DNA of 64,000 nucleotides from Ruminococcus_G sp964621905 (GTDB taxonomy: Bacteria > Bacillota > Clostridia > Lachnospirales > Lachnospiraceae), in NCBI GenBank assembly GCA_964621905.1, contig CAZUNG010000016.1, forward strand, positions 5,471-69,470, in the 5' to 3' direction. Made by a program: the position numbers and the translations under genes. Below the pieces are notes generated by a model. That model searched no databases. It was given only the letters and a program-made list of their open reading frames with translations, and was not told where the DNA came from. This document shows positions 16,673 through 26,120 of this stretch, one piece after another. Positions within the stretch are counted from its first letter, which is position 1. Every line of letters begins with the position of its first letter.

Positions 16673-18083
16673 ATTTCTTTGCTTTATCCAGGGTGAAGAT
16701 GAATTCCGTTCCAACTCCTTCTGTGCTGATCACGTTGATATTTTGATTGTGTGCGTTAATGATTTCTTTGACAATGGAAAGCCCCAAGCCGGTTCCCTTC
16801 CGGTCCTTGCCCCGGGAGGAGTCAGTCTTGTAAAAGCGGTCCCAGATCTTTCCGATACTGCTCTTCGGTATCCCGGTTCCATGATCCTTGACGGACACAA
16901 AGACTTTCCCATGCTTTTCTGTGGTCTCTACCGTGATGACTGAGTTGGACGGGCTGAACTTCACTGCGTTGTCGATCAGATTATAGAGCACCTGCTGTAT
17001 CTTTCCCATATCAGCGCTGACCAGCAGCTGCTCTGCGGCAAGCAGCAACTGAAAGGTAATCTTTTTCTTCATACAGGTTCCGCCAAAAGTGGCAGCCGTA
17101 TCGCGAATGACGGAGTTAATGTCAAAACTGGTAATATCAAGCAGATAGCCGCTGGCGTCATAGTCGTTCAGGGTGATCAGTCCTTTGGTGAGCTTATTCA
17201 GCCGTTCCGTCTCCAGAAGAACAATGTTGAGATATTTTGCCTGCATTTCCGGAGGGATGGTGCCATCCAGCATGGCCTCGATGTATCCTTTAATGGAAGT
17301 GAGCGGGGAACGGAAATCATGGGAAACATTTGCCACGAACTGCCGCTGATATTCTCCGGACCGGTCCAGTTCATCCGACATGTAATTCAGTGTTGCGGCA
17401 AGATAACCCATCTCGTCGTCCGAATGTACCGGGATGTTATATTTCAGGTTTCCGGATGCATATTCATTGGCACCTTGTGTGATCTGTTTGAGTGGTCCGT
17501 AGACAATAAAGCTGAAGACCAGCAGAATCATCAGCGTGAGTATGAAAATAACCAGAAAGACGACATATACGCTTTTCAAAATTTCGTCCCGGTGCGTGTA
17601 GATATCCATCATCTGTACATGGATGGCTATATAGCCCTTTGTAGACATATTCAGCGTGACGGGAACCATGACACTCAGCATCCGGTCGGAAAATTGATTA
17701 TAAAATTTTCCGATACTGTAATAGCCGGTGCCAAGTGACAGGGGGTCAAAATTATCAATCTGTTCCGGTGCATCAGGGTCCAGCGGTTCTGCCGTGTCGA
17801 TAAGAATCCGGCCCTGCGGATCCAGCATCCAGATCTGTGTATTCTGGTACTCGGAGAGTGTGCACAGATTAAAGTAGGTATCTTCAAGTGATGCCTGCTG
17901 CGAGTAATAATAGTCGGCATGATTGGATGCAATATTGACAGCCTCCTTGTACAGGTAATCTCCTGTCTGGCGGGTCAGGTCCTGCTCAATCAGGGCGGAC
18001 CCCATCAGGGAAATCACGAAAATGCTCAGGAGGCCAAGAATCACATACCCAAATAAAAACTTTACATAAAGCGCATTTTTCAT
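16671..18083 (-). CDS. Membrane sensor histidine kinase
   Basis: A 470-residue kinase: N-terminal membrane helix (~10-30), an extracellular sensor of ~135 residues, second helix (~171-195), HAMP (~196-245), HisKA with phospho-accepting H255 in VSHDFRSP, then HATPase with the N-box (NAVKFSP), G1 (DHGTGIP), the F-box and G2 (GTGLGLS). It is the partner of the OmpR-type regulator, whose gene it overlaps by 4 bases. Resembles the PhoR/WalK group; the signal is unknown. Confidence 0.9.
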   Translation of the reverse strand: MKNALYVKFLFGYVILGLLSIFVISLMGSALIEQDLTRQTGDYLYKEAVNIASNHADYYYSQQASLEDTYFNLCTLSEYQNTQIWMLDPQGRILIDTAEPLDPDAPEQIDNFDPLSLGTGYYSIGKFYNQFSDRMLSVMVPVTLNMSTKGYIAIHVQMMDIYTHRDEILKSVYVVFLVIFILTLMILLVFSFIVYGPLKQITQGANEYASGNLKYNIPVHSDDEMGYLAATLNYMSDELDRSGEYQRQFVANVSHDFRSPLTSIKGYIEAMLDGTIPPEMQAKYLNIVLLETERLNKLTKGLITLNDYDASGYLLDITSFDINSVIRDTAATFGGTCMKKKITFQLLLAAEQLLVSADMGKIQQVLYNLIDNAVKFSPSNSVITVETTEKHGKVFVSVKDHGTGIPKSSIGKIWDRFYKTDSSRGKDRKGTGLGLSIVKEIINAHNQNINVISTEGVGTEFIFTLDKAKK

Positions 18084-18787
18084 GAAGATTTAACCTCAAA
18101 CTTGTAACCGATTCCCCAGACCGTGCTGATGGACCATGATTTGTGATCTTTGATTTTTTCACGGAGACGTTTGATATGTACGTCTACGGTTCGTGTATCA
18201 CCGATATATTCATATCCCCAGATGTGATCGAGGAGTTGTTCTCTTGTAAATACCTGATTGGGGGAAGAGGCCAGAAAATATAAAAGTTCCAGCTCCTTCG
18301 GCGGCATGTCAATGCTCTCTCCGTGGTACAATACGGAATAGTTGGTCAGATTGATGACCAGGTCGGGATATTCTACGTATTTACCGCTTGGTTTTTCTGG
18401 GGAAGTTTTGGCAGCTGGTTCAAAACGTCGCAGGACAGCTTTGACACGGGCGACCAGTTCTTTAGAATCAAAGGGTTTAATCATATAGTCGTCAGCGCCC
18501 AGTTCCAGCCCCAGCACTTTGTCAAAAATTTCACCTTTTGCGGAAAGCATGATGATCGGGACGTTCGATTTGTAACGGATTTCCCGGCACACCTGGTAAC
18601 CGTCCATTCCGGGCAGCATCAAGTCCAGAAGTACGAGGTTCGGTTTAAAGGTATCAAATGCCGCAAGTGCTTCCTCTCCATCGTTGACAATCATGTTGTC
18701 AAAACACTCCTTGGTGAGATAGAGAGAAATCAGTTCGGCAATGTTGTTGTCGTCGTCTACGATTAGGATTTTCTGTTTCGCTACCAT
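18080..18787 (-). CDS. OmpR/PhoB-family response regulator
   Basis: A 235-residue regulator. The receiver domain has the acidic pocket D11-D13, phospho-acceptor D55 in LVLLDLMLPGMDG and the conserved lysine of IKPFDSKEL; the winged-helix DNA-binding domain ends with RTVDVHIKRLREKI. Start ATG 18787 is set by AGGAGGG 7 bases upstream. It lies immediately downstream of mutS2 (20-base gap) and upstream of its kinase, so all three may share a transcript. Target genes are not evident. Confidence 0.92.
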   Translation of the reverse strand: MVAKQKILIVDDDNNIAELISLYLTKECFDNMIVNDGEEALAAFDTFKPNLVLLDLMLPGMDGYQVCREIRYKSNVPIIMLSAKGEIFDKVLGLELGADDYMIKPFDSKELVARVKAVLRRFEPAAKTSPEKPSGKYVEYPDLVINLTNYSVLYHGESIDMPPKELELLYFLASSPNQVFTREQLLDHIWGYEYIGDTRTVDVHIKRLREKIKDHKSWSISTVWGIGYKFEVKSS

Positions 18788-18806
18788 GTTATGCCCTCCT
18801 GGCTGT

Positions 18807-21182
18807 TTATTTAAATTCAACGATAGTTACACCGGCATCACCCTCACCGAATTCACCGAGCCGGAAAGAGGAGACGTGTTTCTGGCGTTTCAGATAGTTA
18901 TGGACGCCTTTTCGAAGAGCGCCGGTTCCCTTTCCATGGACAATACGGACACTGGGGACATGTGCAAGATAGGCGTCATCCAGATATTTATCAAGTTCTG
19001 CGATGGCTTCATCCACTGTCTTGCCGAGCAGGTTGATTTCGGTACTGACACTGGCAGATTTCTGCATCTTGACTTTTCCGGAACCGGTCCGTTTCATGCC
19101 AGGGGCACGGATGACTTCTTCATCCATAAGCTTCAGGTCGGAAATATTGGTTTTAGTCCGCATGATGCCTGCCTGGACAAACAGGTTGCCTTTTGCGTCC
19201 GGCAGGGTACTGACAGTGCCTTTGAGATTAAGACTCATGATTTTGACGGTATCACCGAGATGCAGGTCGGACGGTTTCAGCGTGGAAATGTGAGAAGAGT
19301 CTGCCTGCATGGCCATTTTCTTTTCTGCTTTTTTCATTTTCTCACGCAGCTGCTGCCGTTCTTTTTCCATTTTCTGTATGGAAGGACTGTCTTTTTCAAA
19401 TTTCTGAAACTGTTTGATTGTCTGATCTGCGTATTCCTTGGCCTCACGGAGCACAGCGTGTGCCTCTTCGTTGGCGTCACGGATCATCTTTTCCCTGCGC
19501 TGAGCTAATTTCTCGTTTTTTTCTTCAAGCTGTAACTTCAGCTGTGCGATTTCTTCTTTATACTTCTGGAGTTCCAGCCGTTCTTTTTCAACCGTCTTTC
19601 GGCTCTCTTCAAGACTGGAGATGACGTCCTCAAACGAAGTATCTTCCTGGCTGATCCGCTGTCTGGCATCCTGGATAATAAAATCAGGGAGCCCCAGCTT
19701 TCCGGAAATGGCAAAAGCGTTGCTCTTGCCGGGAATGCCAATCAGCAGCCGGTAAGTCGGGCGCAGTGTCTCTACGTCAAATTCGCAGCATGCATTTTCG
19801 ACACCCGGAGTGGAAAGTGCGTAAACTTTCAGTTCGCTGTAATGTGTTGTAGCCATTGTGCGAATGCCTTTTTTGTGAAGATAGGACAGAATGGAGATTG
19901 CCAGCGCAGCTCCCTCCGTCGGATCCGTACCTGCCCCGAGCTCGTCAAACAGTACCAGGGATTTTTCATCCGCGTGTTCAATAAACGAGATGACGTTCGT
20001 CATGTGTGAGGAAAACGTACTCAATGACTGTTCAATGCTCTGTTCGTCACCGATGTCTGCGTATACTTCTGTAAAGACGGAAAGCTCTGAGCGGGAAAGT
20101 GCCGGTATGTGAAGACCGGCCTGCCCCATCAGTGTCAGCAGCCCTGCAGTTTTTAAGGAAACCGTCTTACCGCCCGTATTGGGACCTGTCACGATCAGGA
20201 GATCAAAATCTTCCCCAAGACGGATATCAATAGGTACAACTTGATGGGCATCGATCAGAGGATGCCGGCCCTGACGGATGTGGATCTTGCCTGTGGTATG
20301 AAACAGGGGCTCATTGGCATTTTGTTCCATGGCCAGTGAGGCCCGTGCAAAAATGAAATCGAGTTCCACCATATTTTCGAGATTGTACCGCAATATTTCC
20401 TGATGTTCTGCTGTGAGTTCGCTTAAGGCTGCCAGAATGACATCTATTTCAGCAGCTTCTTTTAATTCCAGTTCCCGCAGTTCATTGTTCAGCCTGACGA
20501 TTGCCATGGGCTCAACAAACAGAGTGGAACCGCTGGAAGACTGGTCATGGATCATACCCGGAACCTGCCCTTTATATTCTGCTTTGACGGGTATGCAGTA
20601 ACGCCCGTTGCGCATGGTAACGACTGCGTCCTGCAGATAGGTGCGTGCGCTGCCGTTGACGATAGCATTCAGCTGGGTATGGATTTTGTCATTTGAAAAT
20701 TTCATGGAACGCCGGATTTGTTTTAAAGCCGGTGAGGCTTCATCGCTGATCTCTTCTTCAGACAGAATGCAACGTCTGATTTCTGTGGAGAGCCCAGTCA
20801 GCGGTTCCAGTGCGTCCAGCATCGAAGTCAGGGAATCAGCCGGTGTGTCAGCATGTTCCGGCCGTCCGTACGATTTGACACGGGCGCAGTTTTCAAGCAG
20901 TCCGCAGATCATGAGCAGTTCCGGGATACCCAGTGTACTTCCGATCTCCAGACGTTTTAGGGATGCACGGATGTCTTTAGCATTTCCAAAAGAGATGCTG
21001 CCCTTTTTAAACAGACGGTTCAGCGCATCGTGTGTCTGCCGCTGCAGGTGCTTGATCTCTGACAGGTCAGTCGAAGGAAGCAGTGATTCGCAACGCGCTT
21101 TTCCCATTGGCGAAGAAGCATAAGAAACCAGTTTCTGTATAATTTTATCATATTCTAACGTTTGTAATGCTTTGTTGTTCAT
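18807..21182 (-). CDS. mutS2: MutS2 endonuclease/ATPase
   Basis: A 791-residue protein of the MutS2 family, which suppresses homologous recombination and, in Bacillus, rescues collided ribosomes. Clamp and lever domains come first; the ATPase has Walker A GPNTGGKT and Walker B LVLFDELGAGTDP; a long charged coiled coil follows (~510-620); the C-terminal Smr nuclease domain has VRIVHGKGTGALRKG. The mismatch-recognition domain of MutS is absent, as expected for MutS2. AAGGAT lies 8 bases before the ATG. Full length. Confidence 0.95.
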   Translation of the reverse strand: MNNKALQTLEYDKIIQKLVSYASSPMGKARCESLLPSTDLSEIKHLQRQTHDALNRLFKKGSISFGNAKDIRASLKRLEIGSTLGIPELLMICGLLENCARVKSYGRPEHADTPADSLTSMLDALEPLTGLSTEIRRCILSEEEISDEASPALKQIRRSMKFSNDKIHTQLNAIVNGSARTYLQDAVVTMRNGRYCIPVKAEYKGQVPGMIHDQSSSGSTLFVEPMAIVRLNNELRELELKEAAEIDVILAALSELTAEHQEILRYNLENMVELDFIFARASLAMEQNANEPLFHTTGKIHIRQGRHPLIDAHQVVPIDIRLGEDFDLLIVTGPNTGGKTVSLKTAGLLTLMGQAGLHIPALSRSELSVFTEVYADIGDEQSIEQSLSTFSSHMTNVISFIEHADEKSLVLFDELGAGTDPTEGAALAISILSYLHKKGIRTMATTHYSELKVYALSTPGVENACCEFDVETLRPTYRLLIGIPGKSNAFAISGKLGLPDFIIQDARQRISQEDTSFEDVISSLEESRKTVEKERLELQKYKEEIAQLKLQLEEKNEKLAQRREKMIRDANEEAHAVLREAKEYADQTIKQFQKFEKDSPSIQKMEKERQQLREKMKKAEKKMAMQADSSHISTLKPSDLHLGDTVKIMSLNLKGTVSTLPDAKGNLFVQAGIMRTKTNISDLKLMDEEVIRAPGMKRTGSGKVKMQKSASVSTEINLLGKTVDEAIAELDKYLDDAYLAHVPSVRIVHGKGTGALRKGVHNYLKRQKHVSSFRLGEFGEGDAGVTIVEFK

Positions 21183-21233
21183 GTTGTAAATCCTTACTGT
21201 TTAGTTTTGTTGGAACCGGTCAGAAATATAAGG

Positions 21234-21267
21234 AAACGCCCTGCCTCAAACCCGGCAGAGCGTTTTT
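21234..21267. terminator. Terminator-like hairpin in the mutS2 leader
   Basis: Stem AAACGCCCTGCC with GGCAGAGCGTTT, followed by five T on the plus strand and by TTTCC on the minus strand. It lies ~50-85 bases upstream of mutS2 in the gene-free stretch 21183-21550. No plus-strand gene precedes it, so either it is an attenuator-like element in the mutS2 leader or it stops antisense transcription. Confidence 0.45.
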
Positions 21268-21350
21268 GCTGATTCATGGTTAATGCGCTCTGTAAATCAA
21301 AATTTTCCAGAGAATGCGCACTTTCTTGTATAGTTCTGCCCTTCCCGAAC

Positions 21351-21359
21351 ATTATACCA
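21351..21359 (-). promoter_or_regulatory. Extended -10 promoter facing mutS2
   Basis: On the minus strand TGGTATAAT, an extended -10 (TGn) with a perfect TATAAT; no good -35. Transcription from here would give a ~160-base leader containing an imperfect TGCGC..CTCTG / CAGAG..CGCA stem and the terminator-like hairpin. Confidence 0.55.
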
Positions 21360-21550
21360 GAAATACATGTAAAAAAATACTCTCATATGATAAATATTTC
21401 TGCAGGCTGCCGGCAGAATACGTCAGGAACTAATAAGTTTGTCTTTCATTCATAAATTGTTCATATGTTTTTGATAATATAAACATAATCTAATTCGGAC
21501 AAGATGGTCTGAAATCAATTGGTTTTACAGCAGACAGGAGTTTTTAAGAG

Positions 21551-22798
21551 ATGAGTGATTATAGCTTTATTAAAGAGGTTATAAAAGAAAAGCCAATTAA
21601 TAAGAAAACACTCTTGGTGAAACTGGTGATTTTACTGGTGGGAGCGATCATTTTTGGAGTTGCTGCAGCGTATGTATTTGCGAATGCACTGCCGTCATTT
21701 CAGGAAAAAGTGGAGAGCAAAAAGGATTCCAGGGTGAATATCGAAGAGGAAAATCCGCCGGAGAATACCGATACAGATTCGCAGACTGCGGAACAGACGC
21801 AGGAGGCCAAGGTTGTAGAAGTCCCGGCAGAACTTGGACTGACGGATTATAAAAAGTTTTATCAGGATATGGTGGAAATATCGCAGACAGCCTCGAAGTC
21901 CATGGTGACAGTTATCGGCATTACGGACAATATGGACTGGTTTAATAATACTTACGAAAATCAGCGCCAGATTTCCGGACTGATCATTGCCAGAACCAGC
22001 CAGGAAATCTATATTCTGACGGAATACAGGGGCGTTGAAAAAGTTGATCGTATACAGGTGACGTTCTGTGACGATACAACCGTAGATGCGAGATTTCAGA
22101 AAACTGATCCGAATACCGGATTGACAGTTCTGAAAATTCCGCTTGCGGAAATCGATCAGACGACGCTCGAGCAGCTGATCACTGCTCCGCTTGGGAGTTC
22201 TTATTCCACGGCACAGGGAAATCCGGTAATGGCGATGGGAAGCCCTATGGGTTACAGCGATTCAATCGCGTTCGGGGTTGTGACTTCTGTATCGAATAAG
22301 GTATCTACGCTGGATACGGAATATACGATCCTGACAACTGATATTCTGGGAAGCAAAGAGGGAAGCGGAATCCTGCTGGATCTGGAAGGAAAGATTGTCG
22401 GTGTGATCCTTCAGGGATATTCAAACGACGGCAATACCGTTACGGCGATCGGAATTTCAGAAATCAAGGCGCTTATGGAGACATTGTCAAATAACGGCGA
22501 ACTTCCGTATATTGGAATCAAAGGACAGGATGTCACGTCGGATATCTCGGAAAAGACGGGAATCCCTAAGGGTGTCTATGTCAATGAAGTGCAGACAGAC
22601 TCTCCGGCAATGCTTGCCGGTATCATGAGTGGTGATGTGATCATCAAAGTAAAAAGTGGCGAAGTGGAGACCATGACGGAATATACAAAAGCTCTTGAGA
22701 AATGCAGGGCGGGAGAAGTGGTCTCAGTCACAGCAATGCGAAAGGGTGCGGAAGGTTATGCAGAGATTGTATTTGACGTAACTGTCGGAGCATTATAA
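21551..22798 (+). CDS. Membrane-anchored HtrA-like protein with PDZ domain and no catalytic triad
   Basis: A 415-residue protein: one N-terminal membrane helix (~24-46), an acidic linker, a trypsin-like domain (~100-310) and a PDZ domain (~315-410). Aligned by eye to HtrA, the histidine position in YILTNNHV is R (YILTEYRG), the aspartate in TDLAVLKI is G (TGLTVLKI), and the GNSGG serine position is G271 in KEGSG, with a serine one place off. It is therefore probably a pseudoprotease keeping only peptide binding. An intact HtrA is encoded at 45995-47254 and has a very similar PDZ start (GISGQDV versus GIKGQDV). Confidence 0.82.
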   Translation: MSDYSFIKEVIKEKPINKKTLLVKLVILLVGAIIFGVAAAYVFANALPSFQEKVESKKDSRVNIEEENPPENTDTDSQTAEQTQEAKVVEVPAELGLTDYKKFYQDMVEISQTASKSMVTVIGITDNMDWFNNTYENQRQISGLIIARTSQEIYILTEYRGVEKVDRIQVTFCDDTTVDARFQKTDPNTGLTVLKIPLAEIDQTTLEQLITAPLGSSYSTAQGNPVMAMGSPMGYSDSIAFGVVTSVSNKVSTLDTEYTILTTDILGSKEGSGILLDLEGKIVGVILQGYSNDGNTVTAIGISEIKALMETLSNNGELPYIGIKGQDVTSDISEKTGIPKGVYVNEVQTDSPAMLAGIMSGDVIIKVKSGEVETMTEYTKALEKCRAGEVVSVTAMRKGAEGYAEIVFDVTVGAL

Positions 22799-22881
22799 AA
22801 TAGAACAGTGTGAAAGTAAAAAGTCTGGTTTTTCTGTCATACAGAAGAACCATTCTTTTATTAGAAAGGTTGGATAACAGT

Positions 22882-23826
22882 ATGAAATATATCAAAGAAT
22901 TTCGTGAGGGAGACAGAATCGCCGGAATCTATCTCTGTAAACAAAAACAGTCGGCGGTGACAAAAAACGGAAAAGCTTATGAAAATGTGATCCTGCAGGA
23001 CAAGACGGGAACAGTGGATGCAAAAATTTGGGATCCTAATTCACAGGGCATCGATGATTTTGAAGCGCTGGACTATATTGATCTTATGGGGGATGTGACG
23101 AGCTTCGCCGGTGCGCTGCAGGTGAGCATCAAACGGACGCGCAAAGCAGATGAGGGTTCCTATGACCCGGGGGATTATCTGCCGGTCAGCCAAAAAGACA
23201 GGGAGTCGATGTACCAGGAAGTACTGGCGATCGTACATTCCGTGAAAAATCCATGGCTGTCCGCGTTGCTAAAAATCTATTTTGAGCAGAATGATGAGTT
23301 TATCAAGGCATTTAAATTCAGTTCAGCGGCCAAAAGCGTACATCACGGTTTTGTGGGCGGTCTGCTGGAACATACGCTGAGTGTCGCAGGTCTGTGTGAG
23401 TATTATGTGAAAATGTATCCGTATCTGAACCGTGATCTTCTGATCACTTCCGCACTGTGCCATGACATCGGAAAGACCAAAGAGTTGTCGGTATTTCCGG
23501 TCAATGACTATACGGATGACGGCCAACTGCTCGGCCATATTATGATCGGTGCAGAAATGCTGCACGACGCGATCCGAACGATCGAGGGATTTCCGGTGAA
23601 GCTGGAGACGGAGCTGAAGCACTGTATCCTGGCACATCACGGAGAACTGGAATACGGTTCTCCTAAGAAACCGGCACTCGCTGAAGCGGTAGCGCTGAAT
23701 CTGGCTGACAATACAGATGCAAGGCTGGAAACACTCAGAGAAGTCTTTGATTCTGCGGGGGATAATGCAGACTGGCTGGGATATAACCGTCTGTTTGAAT
23801 CCAATATCCGAAGAACAATAGGCTGA
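22882..23826 (+). CDS. OB-fold/HD-domain 3'-5' exoribonuclease, YhaM-like
   Basis: A 314-residue protein with an N-terminal OB-fold nucleic-acid-binding domain (~12-95) and an HD phosphohydrolase domain whose metal ligands are seen in GLLEHTLSVAGL, ALCHDIGK and LAHHGELEYGSP. This order is that of YhaM, a 3'-5' exonuclease acting on single-stranded RNA/DNA. Start at ATG 22882 after GAAAGGTTGG; the ORF extends 24 codons further but without a binding site. It sits between the HtrA-like gene and rlmD on one strand. Confidence 0.85.
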   Translation: MKYIKEFREGDRIAGIYLCKQKQSAVTKNGKAYENVILQDKTGTVDAKIWDPNSQGIDDFEALDYIDLMGDVTSFAGALQVSIKRTRKADEGSYDPGDYLPVSQKDRESMYQEVLAIVHSVKNPWLSALLKIYFEQNDEFIKAFKFSSAAKSVHHGFVGGLLEHTLSVAGLCEYYVKMYPYLNRDLLITSALCHDIGKTKELSVFPVNDYTDDGQLLGHIMIGAEMLHDAIRTIEGFPVKLETELKHCILAHHGELEYGSPKKPALAEAVALNLADNTDARLETLREVFDSAGDNADWLGYNRLFESNIRRTIG

Positions 23827-23843
23827 TAAAGCGGAGTAACAGT

Positions 23844-25211
23844 ATGAAATTGAAAAAGAATGACATTGTGCAGACGACAATTGAAGATATGGGACATAAT
23901 GGTGAGGGAATTGGCAAAATTGACGGGTACCCGCTTTTTATTAAGGATGCTGTGATCGGCGATGAAATCGAGGCGATCGTGACCAAAGTGGGGAAAAGTT
24001 ATGGATACGGACGGGTTAAGGAGATACGGAAGCCATCTTTGCACCGTGTTGAACCATTATGCCCGTATGCCGGACCGTGCGGCGGCTGTCAGATTCAGGC
24101 ACTTGAGTATTCCAGACAGCTGGAATATAAAGAGAACACTATCGGCAATCATTTAAAACGAATCGGAGGTTTTGAAAATCCTCCGATGGAACCGATCATC
24201 GGCATGGAACAGCCATATTACTACCGGAATAAAGCGCAGTTTCCGGTTGGAAAAGACAAGGATGGCCGTATCATCACCGGTTTTTATGCAGGCCGGACGC
24301 ACCGCATCATCGACAACCGGAGATGTTATCTGGGACTGCCTGTAAATGAAGACATTCTGAACCATGTAATTTCCTACATGGAAGAGTGCGGCGTGGAGCC
24401 GTACAACGAGGAGACAGGTGCGGGAATCGTGCGCCATGTGCTGATTCGCTGCGGATTTTACAGCCGGGAAATTATGGTTTGTCTGGTTGTCAATGCAAAA
24501 TCCCTGCCGGCGAGTGAGAAACTGGTGGAGCGCCTGAAGAACGTTTCTGGCATGGCAAGTATTACGATCTCTGTCAACCGAAAGAAGACTAACGTCATCA
24601 TGGGGGAGGATATCAGGCTGCTCTGGGGCAAGCCATATATCACGGACAGCATTGGCACTATTCAATATCAGATATCACCGCTCTCGTTCTATCAGGTCAA
24701 TCCGGTACAGACCAGGAAACTGTATGAGCTTGTGCTGGAGTATGCAGGCCTGACCGGGAAAGAGACGGTATGGGATCTCTACTGTGGCATCGGCACTATT
24801 TCACTGTTTTTGGCCAGAGCTGCAGGCCGTGTGTGCGGTGTTGAAATCATACCACAGGCCATTGAGGACGCAAAACAAAATGCTGCCCTGAATGACATTG
24901 ATAATGCAAAGTTTTTTGTCGGGAAGGCAGAGGACGTGCTGCCTCAAAAGTATCGGGACGAACAGATCAATGCGGATGTGATTGTCGTGGACCCGCCGCG
25001 CAAGGGCTGCGATGAGAAGCTGCTTGAGACCATGGTGCAGATGCAGCCGAAGCGGATCGTGTATGTGAGCTGTGATTCTGCGACACTGGCGCGGGATCTA
25101 AAGTATCTTTGCGCGAATGGGTACGAGCTGATGAGGGTCAGAGGAGTTGATCAGTTTTGTCAGACGGTGCACGTTGAGACGGTAGTATTGATGTCAAGAG
25201 TTGAAAAGTAG
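23844..25211 (+). CDS. rlmD: 23S rRNA (uracil-C5)-methyltransferase, RlmD/RumA family
   Basis: A 455-residue enzyme with an N-terminal TRAM domain (1-60), the four-cysteine iron-sulfur pattern starting CPYAGPCGGC, a SAM-binding motif YCGIGTISLFLA, the DPPRKGCD motif and the catalytic cysteine in YVSCDSATLARDL. It methylates uracil-1939 or -747 of 23S rRNA, or tRNA uracil-54 in some relatives. Its last codons form the left copy of a 23-bp repeat that returns at 27833, so a mobile element has inserted in its 3' end while keeping the reading frame closed (…VVLMSRVEK). Confidence 0.93.
   Translation: MKLKKNDIVQTTIEDMGHNGEGIGKIDGYPLFIKDAVIGDEIEAIVTKVGKSYGYGRVKEIRKPSLHRVEPLCPYAGPCGGCQIQALEYSRQLEYKENTIGNHLKRIGGFENPPMEPIIGMEQPYYYRNKAQFPVGKDKDGRIITGFYAGRTHRIIDNRRCYLGLPVNEDILNHVISYMEECGVEPYNEETGAGIVRHVLIRCGFYSREIMVCLVVNAKSLPASEKLVERLKNVSGMASITISVNRKKTNVIMGEDIRLLWGKPYITDSIGTIQYQISPLSFYQVNPVQTRKLYELVLEYAGLTGKETVWDLYCGIGTISLFLARAAGRVCGVEIIPQAIEDAKQNAALNDIDNAKFFVGKAEDVLPQKYRDEQINADVIVVDPPRKGCDEKLLETMVQMQPKRIVYVSCDSATLARDLKYLCANGYELMRVRGVDQFCQTVHVETVVLMSRVEK
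25176..25198 (+). repeat. Left attachment-site repeat in the rlmD 3' end
   Basis: A 23-bp segment beginning GAGACGGTAGTATT, identical to 27833-27855. Flanking bases also match partly (CAcGTt versus CATGTg; AGaGTt versus AGgGTc). It marks the left junction of the 2.7-kb recombinase-bearing element. Confidence 0.8.
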
Positions 25212-25329
25212 GTATGTGAAAAAGGCTTGATATATAGGCTTTTCGAGATTTTGGAGAAAAAATCCGCTTGCATTGAAATCGTGTTTTTATGCTTCGTGGG
25301 AACATGTCAAAATAGGCTCAAACCCTTGC

Positions 25330-25418
25330 GAGTGGTCGATTTAGATGTCAATGGTTGACGAGTGGTCAGGATAGATGTTTTCGGTTTTTTGGGCTTGGCG
25401 AGTGGTCAATATAGATGT
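25330..25418 (+). repeat. Three 19-bp direct repeats spaced 30 and 40 bp
   Basis: Units at 25330-25348, 25360-25378 and 25400-25418 share GAGTGGTC-N4-TAGATGT. Start-to-start spacing is exactly 30 then 40 bp, multiples of the helical repeat. They are the main content of the 331-bp gene-free stretch 25212-25542, just inside the element's left end. Likely protein-binding sites (recombinase or accessory factor) or remains of IS21-type terminal repeats. Confidence 0.75.
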
Positions 25419-25542
25419 TTTTTGTTTTTGTCAGGGTTGTGTGGTTGATATTGATTTTCGGGTTGATATGATAATAAAAATGAAAAAATAGGCTAACCAA
25501 CATCAGGACAAAGTGATATAATGATAGATAGTCGAAGGTCGA

Positions 25543-25953
25543 TTATTGTCCTGTGGACCATTGAATATCAAAGTCGTTGTTGGCTTGAGTATCTGTATTT
25601 GATGGTATGACGGATATAAGCATCCAGTCTTCTGGGTTGAAGCGTGGATTGTTTTCGTATAACCGCTGCATGGTGAGGCTGATAAGTAAAACAACAATAG
25701 TATATAATTCCTGATCAGTTGATAAAGTTTGTTTCGTATGATAGGTGACAACCGTATCATATGTTAATTCCTGGAGGACTTGTTTTTCTTCCTGTTCATC
25801 AAAGGTATCCAGGCATATATCGACGGAAGGCTCATCGGGATTGCTCGACGATCTCTTGATATATGTGGACAATTGCCTTTTGAGTGTAGTTTTAATTTTG
25901 CTACTGCCTCGGTAATAAATTGATATATGCAAGACCGGTCTGTTGCTATTCAT
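25543..25953 (-). CDS. Hypothetical protein of the rlmD-associated element
   Basis: A 136-residue protein I do not recognise. It starts MNSNRPVLHISIYYRGSS, is rich in Thr, Gln and Asp, and has a mildly hydrophobic helix-forming stretch (ELYTIVVLLISLTMQRLYE) near residue 90, but no signal peptide or catalytic motif. AAAGGAGG lies 8 bases before the ATG, so it is probably expressed. It is divergent from the membrane protein gene at 26121. The base composition is more AT-rich than neighbouring housekeeping genes, as expected for an acquired segment. Confidence 0.6.
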   Translation of the reverse strand: MNSNRPVLHISIYYRGSSKIKTTLKRQLSTYIKRSSSNPDEPSVDICLDTFDEQEEKQVLQELTYDTVVTYHTKQTLSTDQELYTIVVLLISLTMQRLYENNPRFNPEDWMLISVIPSNTDTQANNDFDIQWSTGQ

Positions 25954-26120
25954 AGCGATACCTCCTTTGGTAGTATCACATATTAGCTCTACAAACCAGT
26001 AATATCAAGTTATAAAAGGAGCAATTTGCGAAGTGCGATATGGCTGAAAATTTTATAGAATTGTTATTTGCAGTAAATATAGCGCTTATTATTAAACATA
26101 GTGAATAAGGAGGAGCCATC

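Noticed and set aside
25330..25418. Short regularly spaced repeats that might be a CRISPR array
   Set aside because: Only three imperfect 19-bp units with 11- and 21-bp spacers, and no cas genes anywhere in the window.
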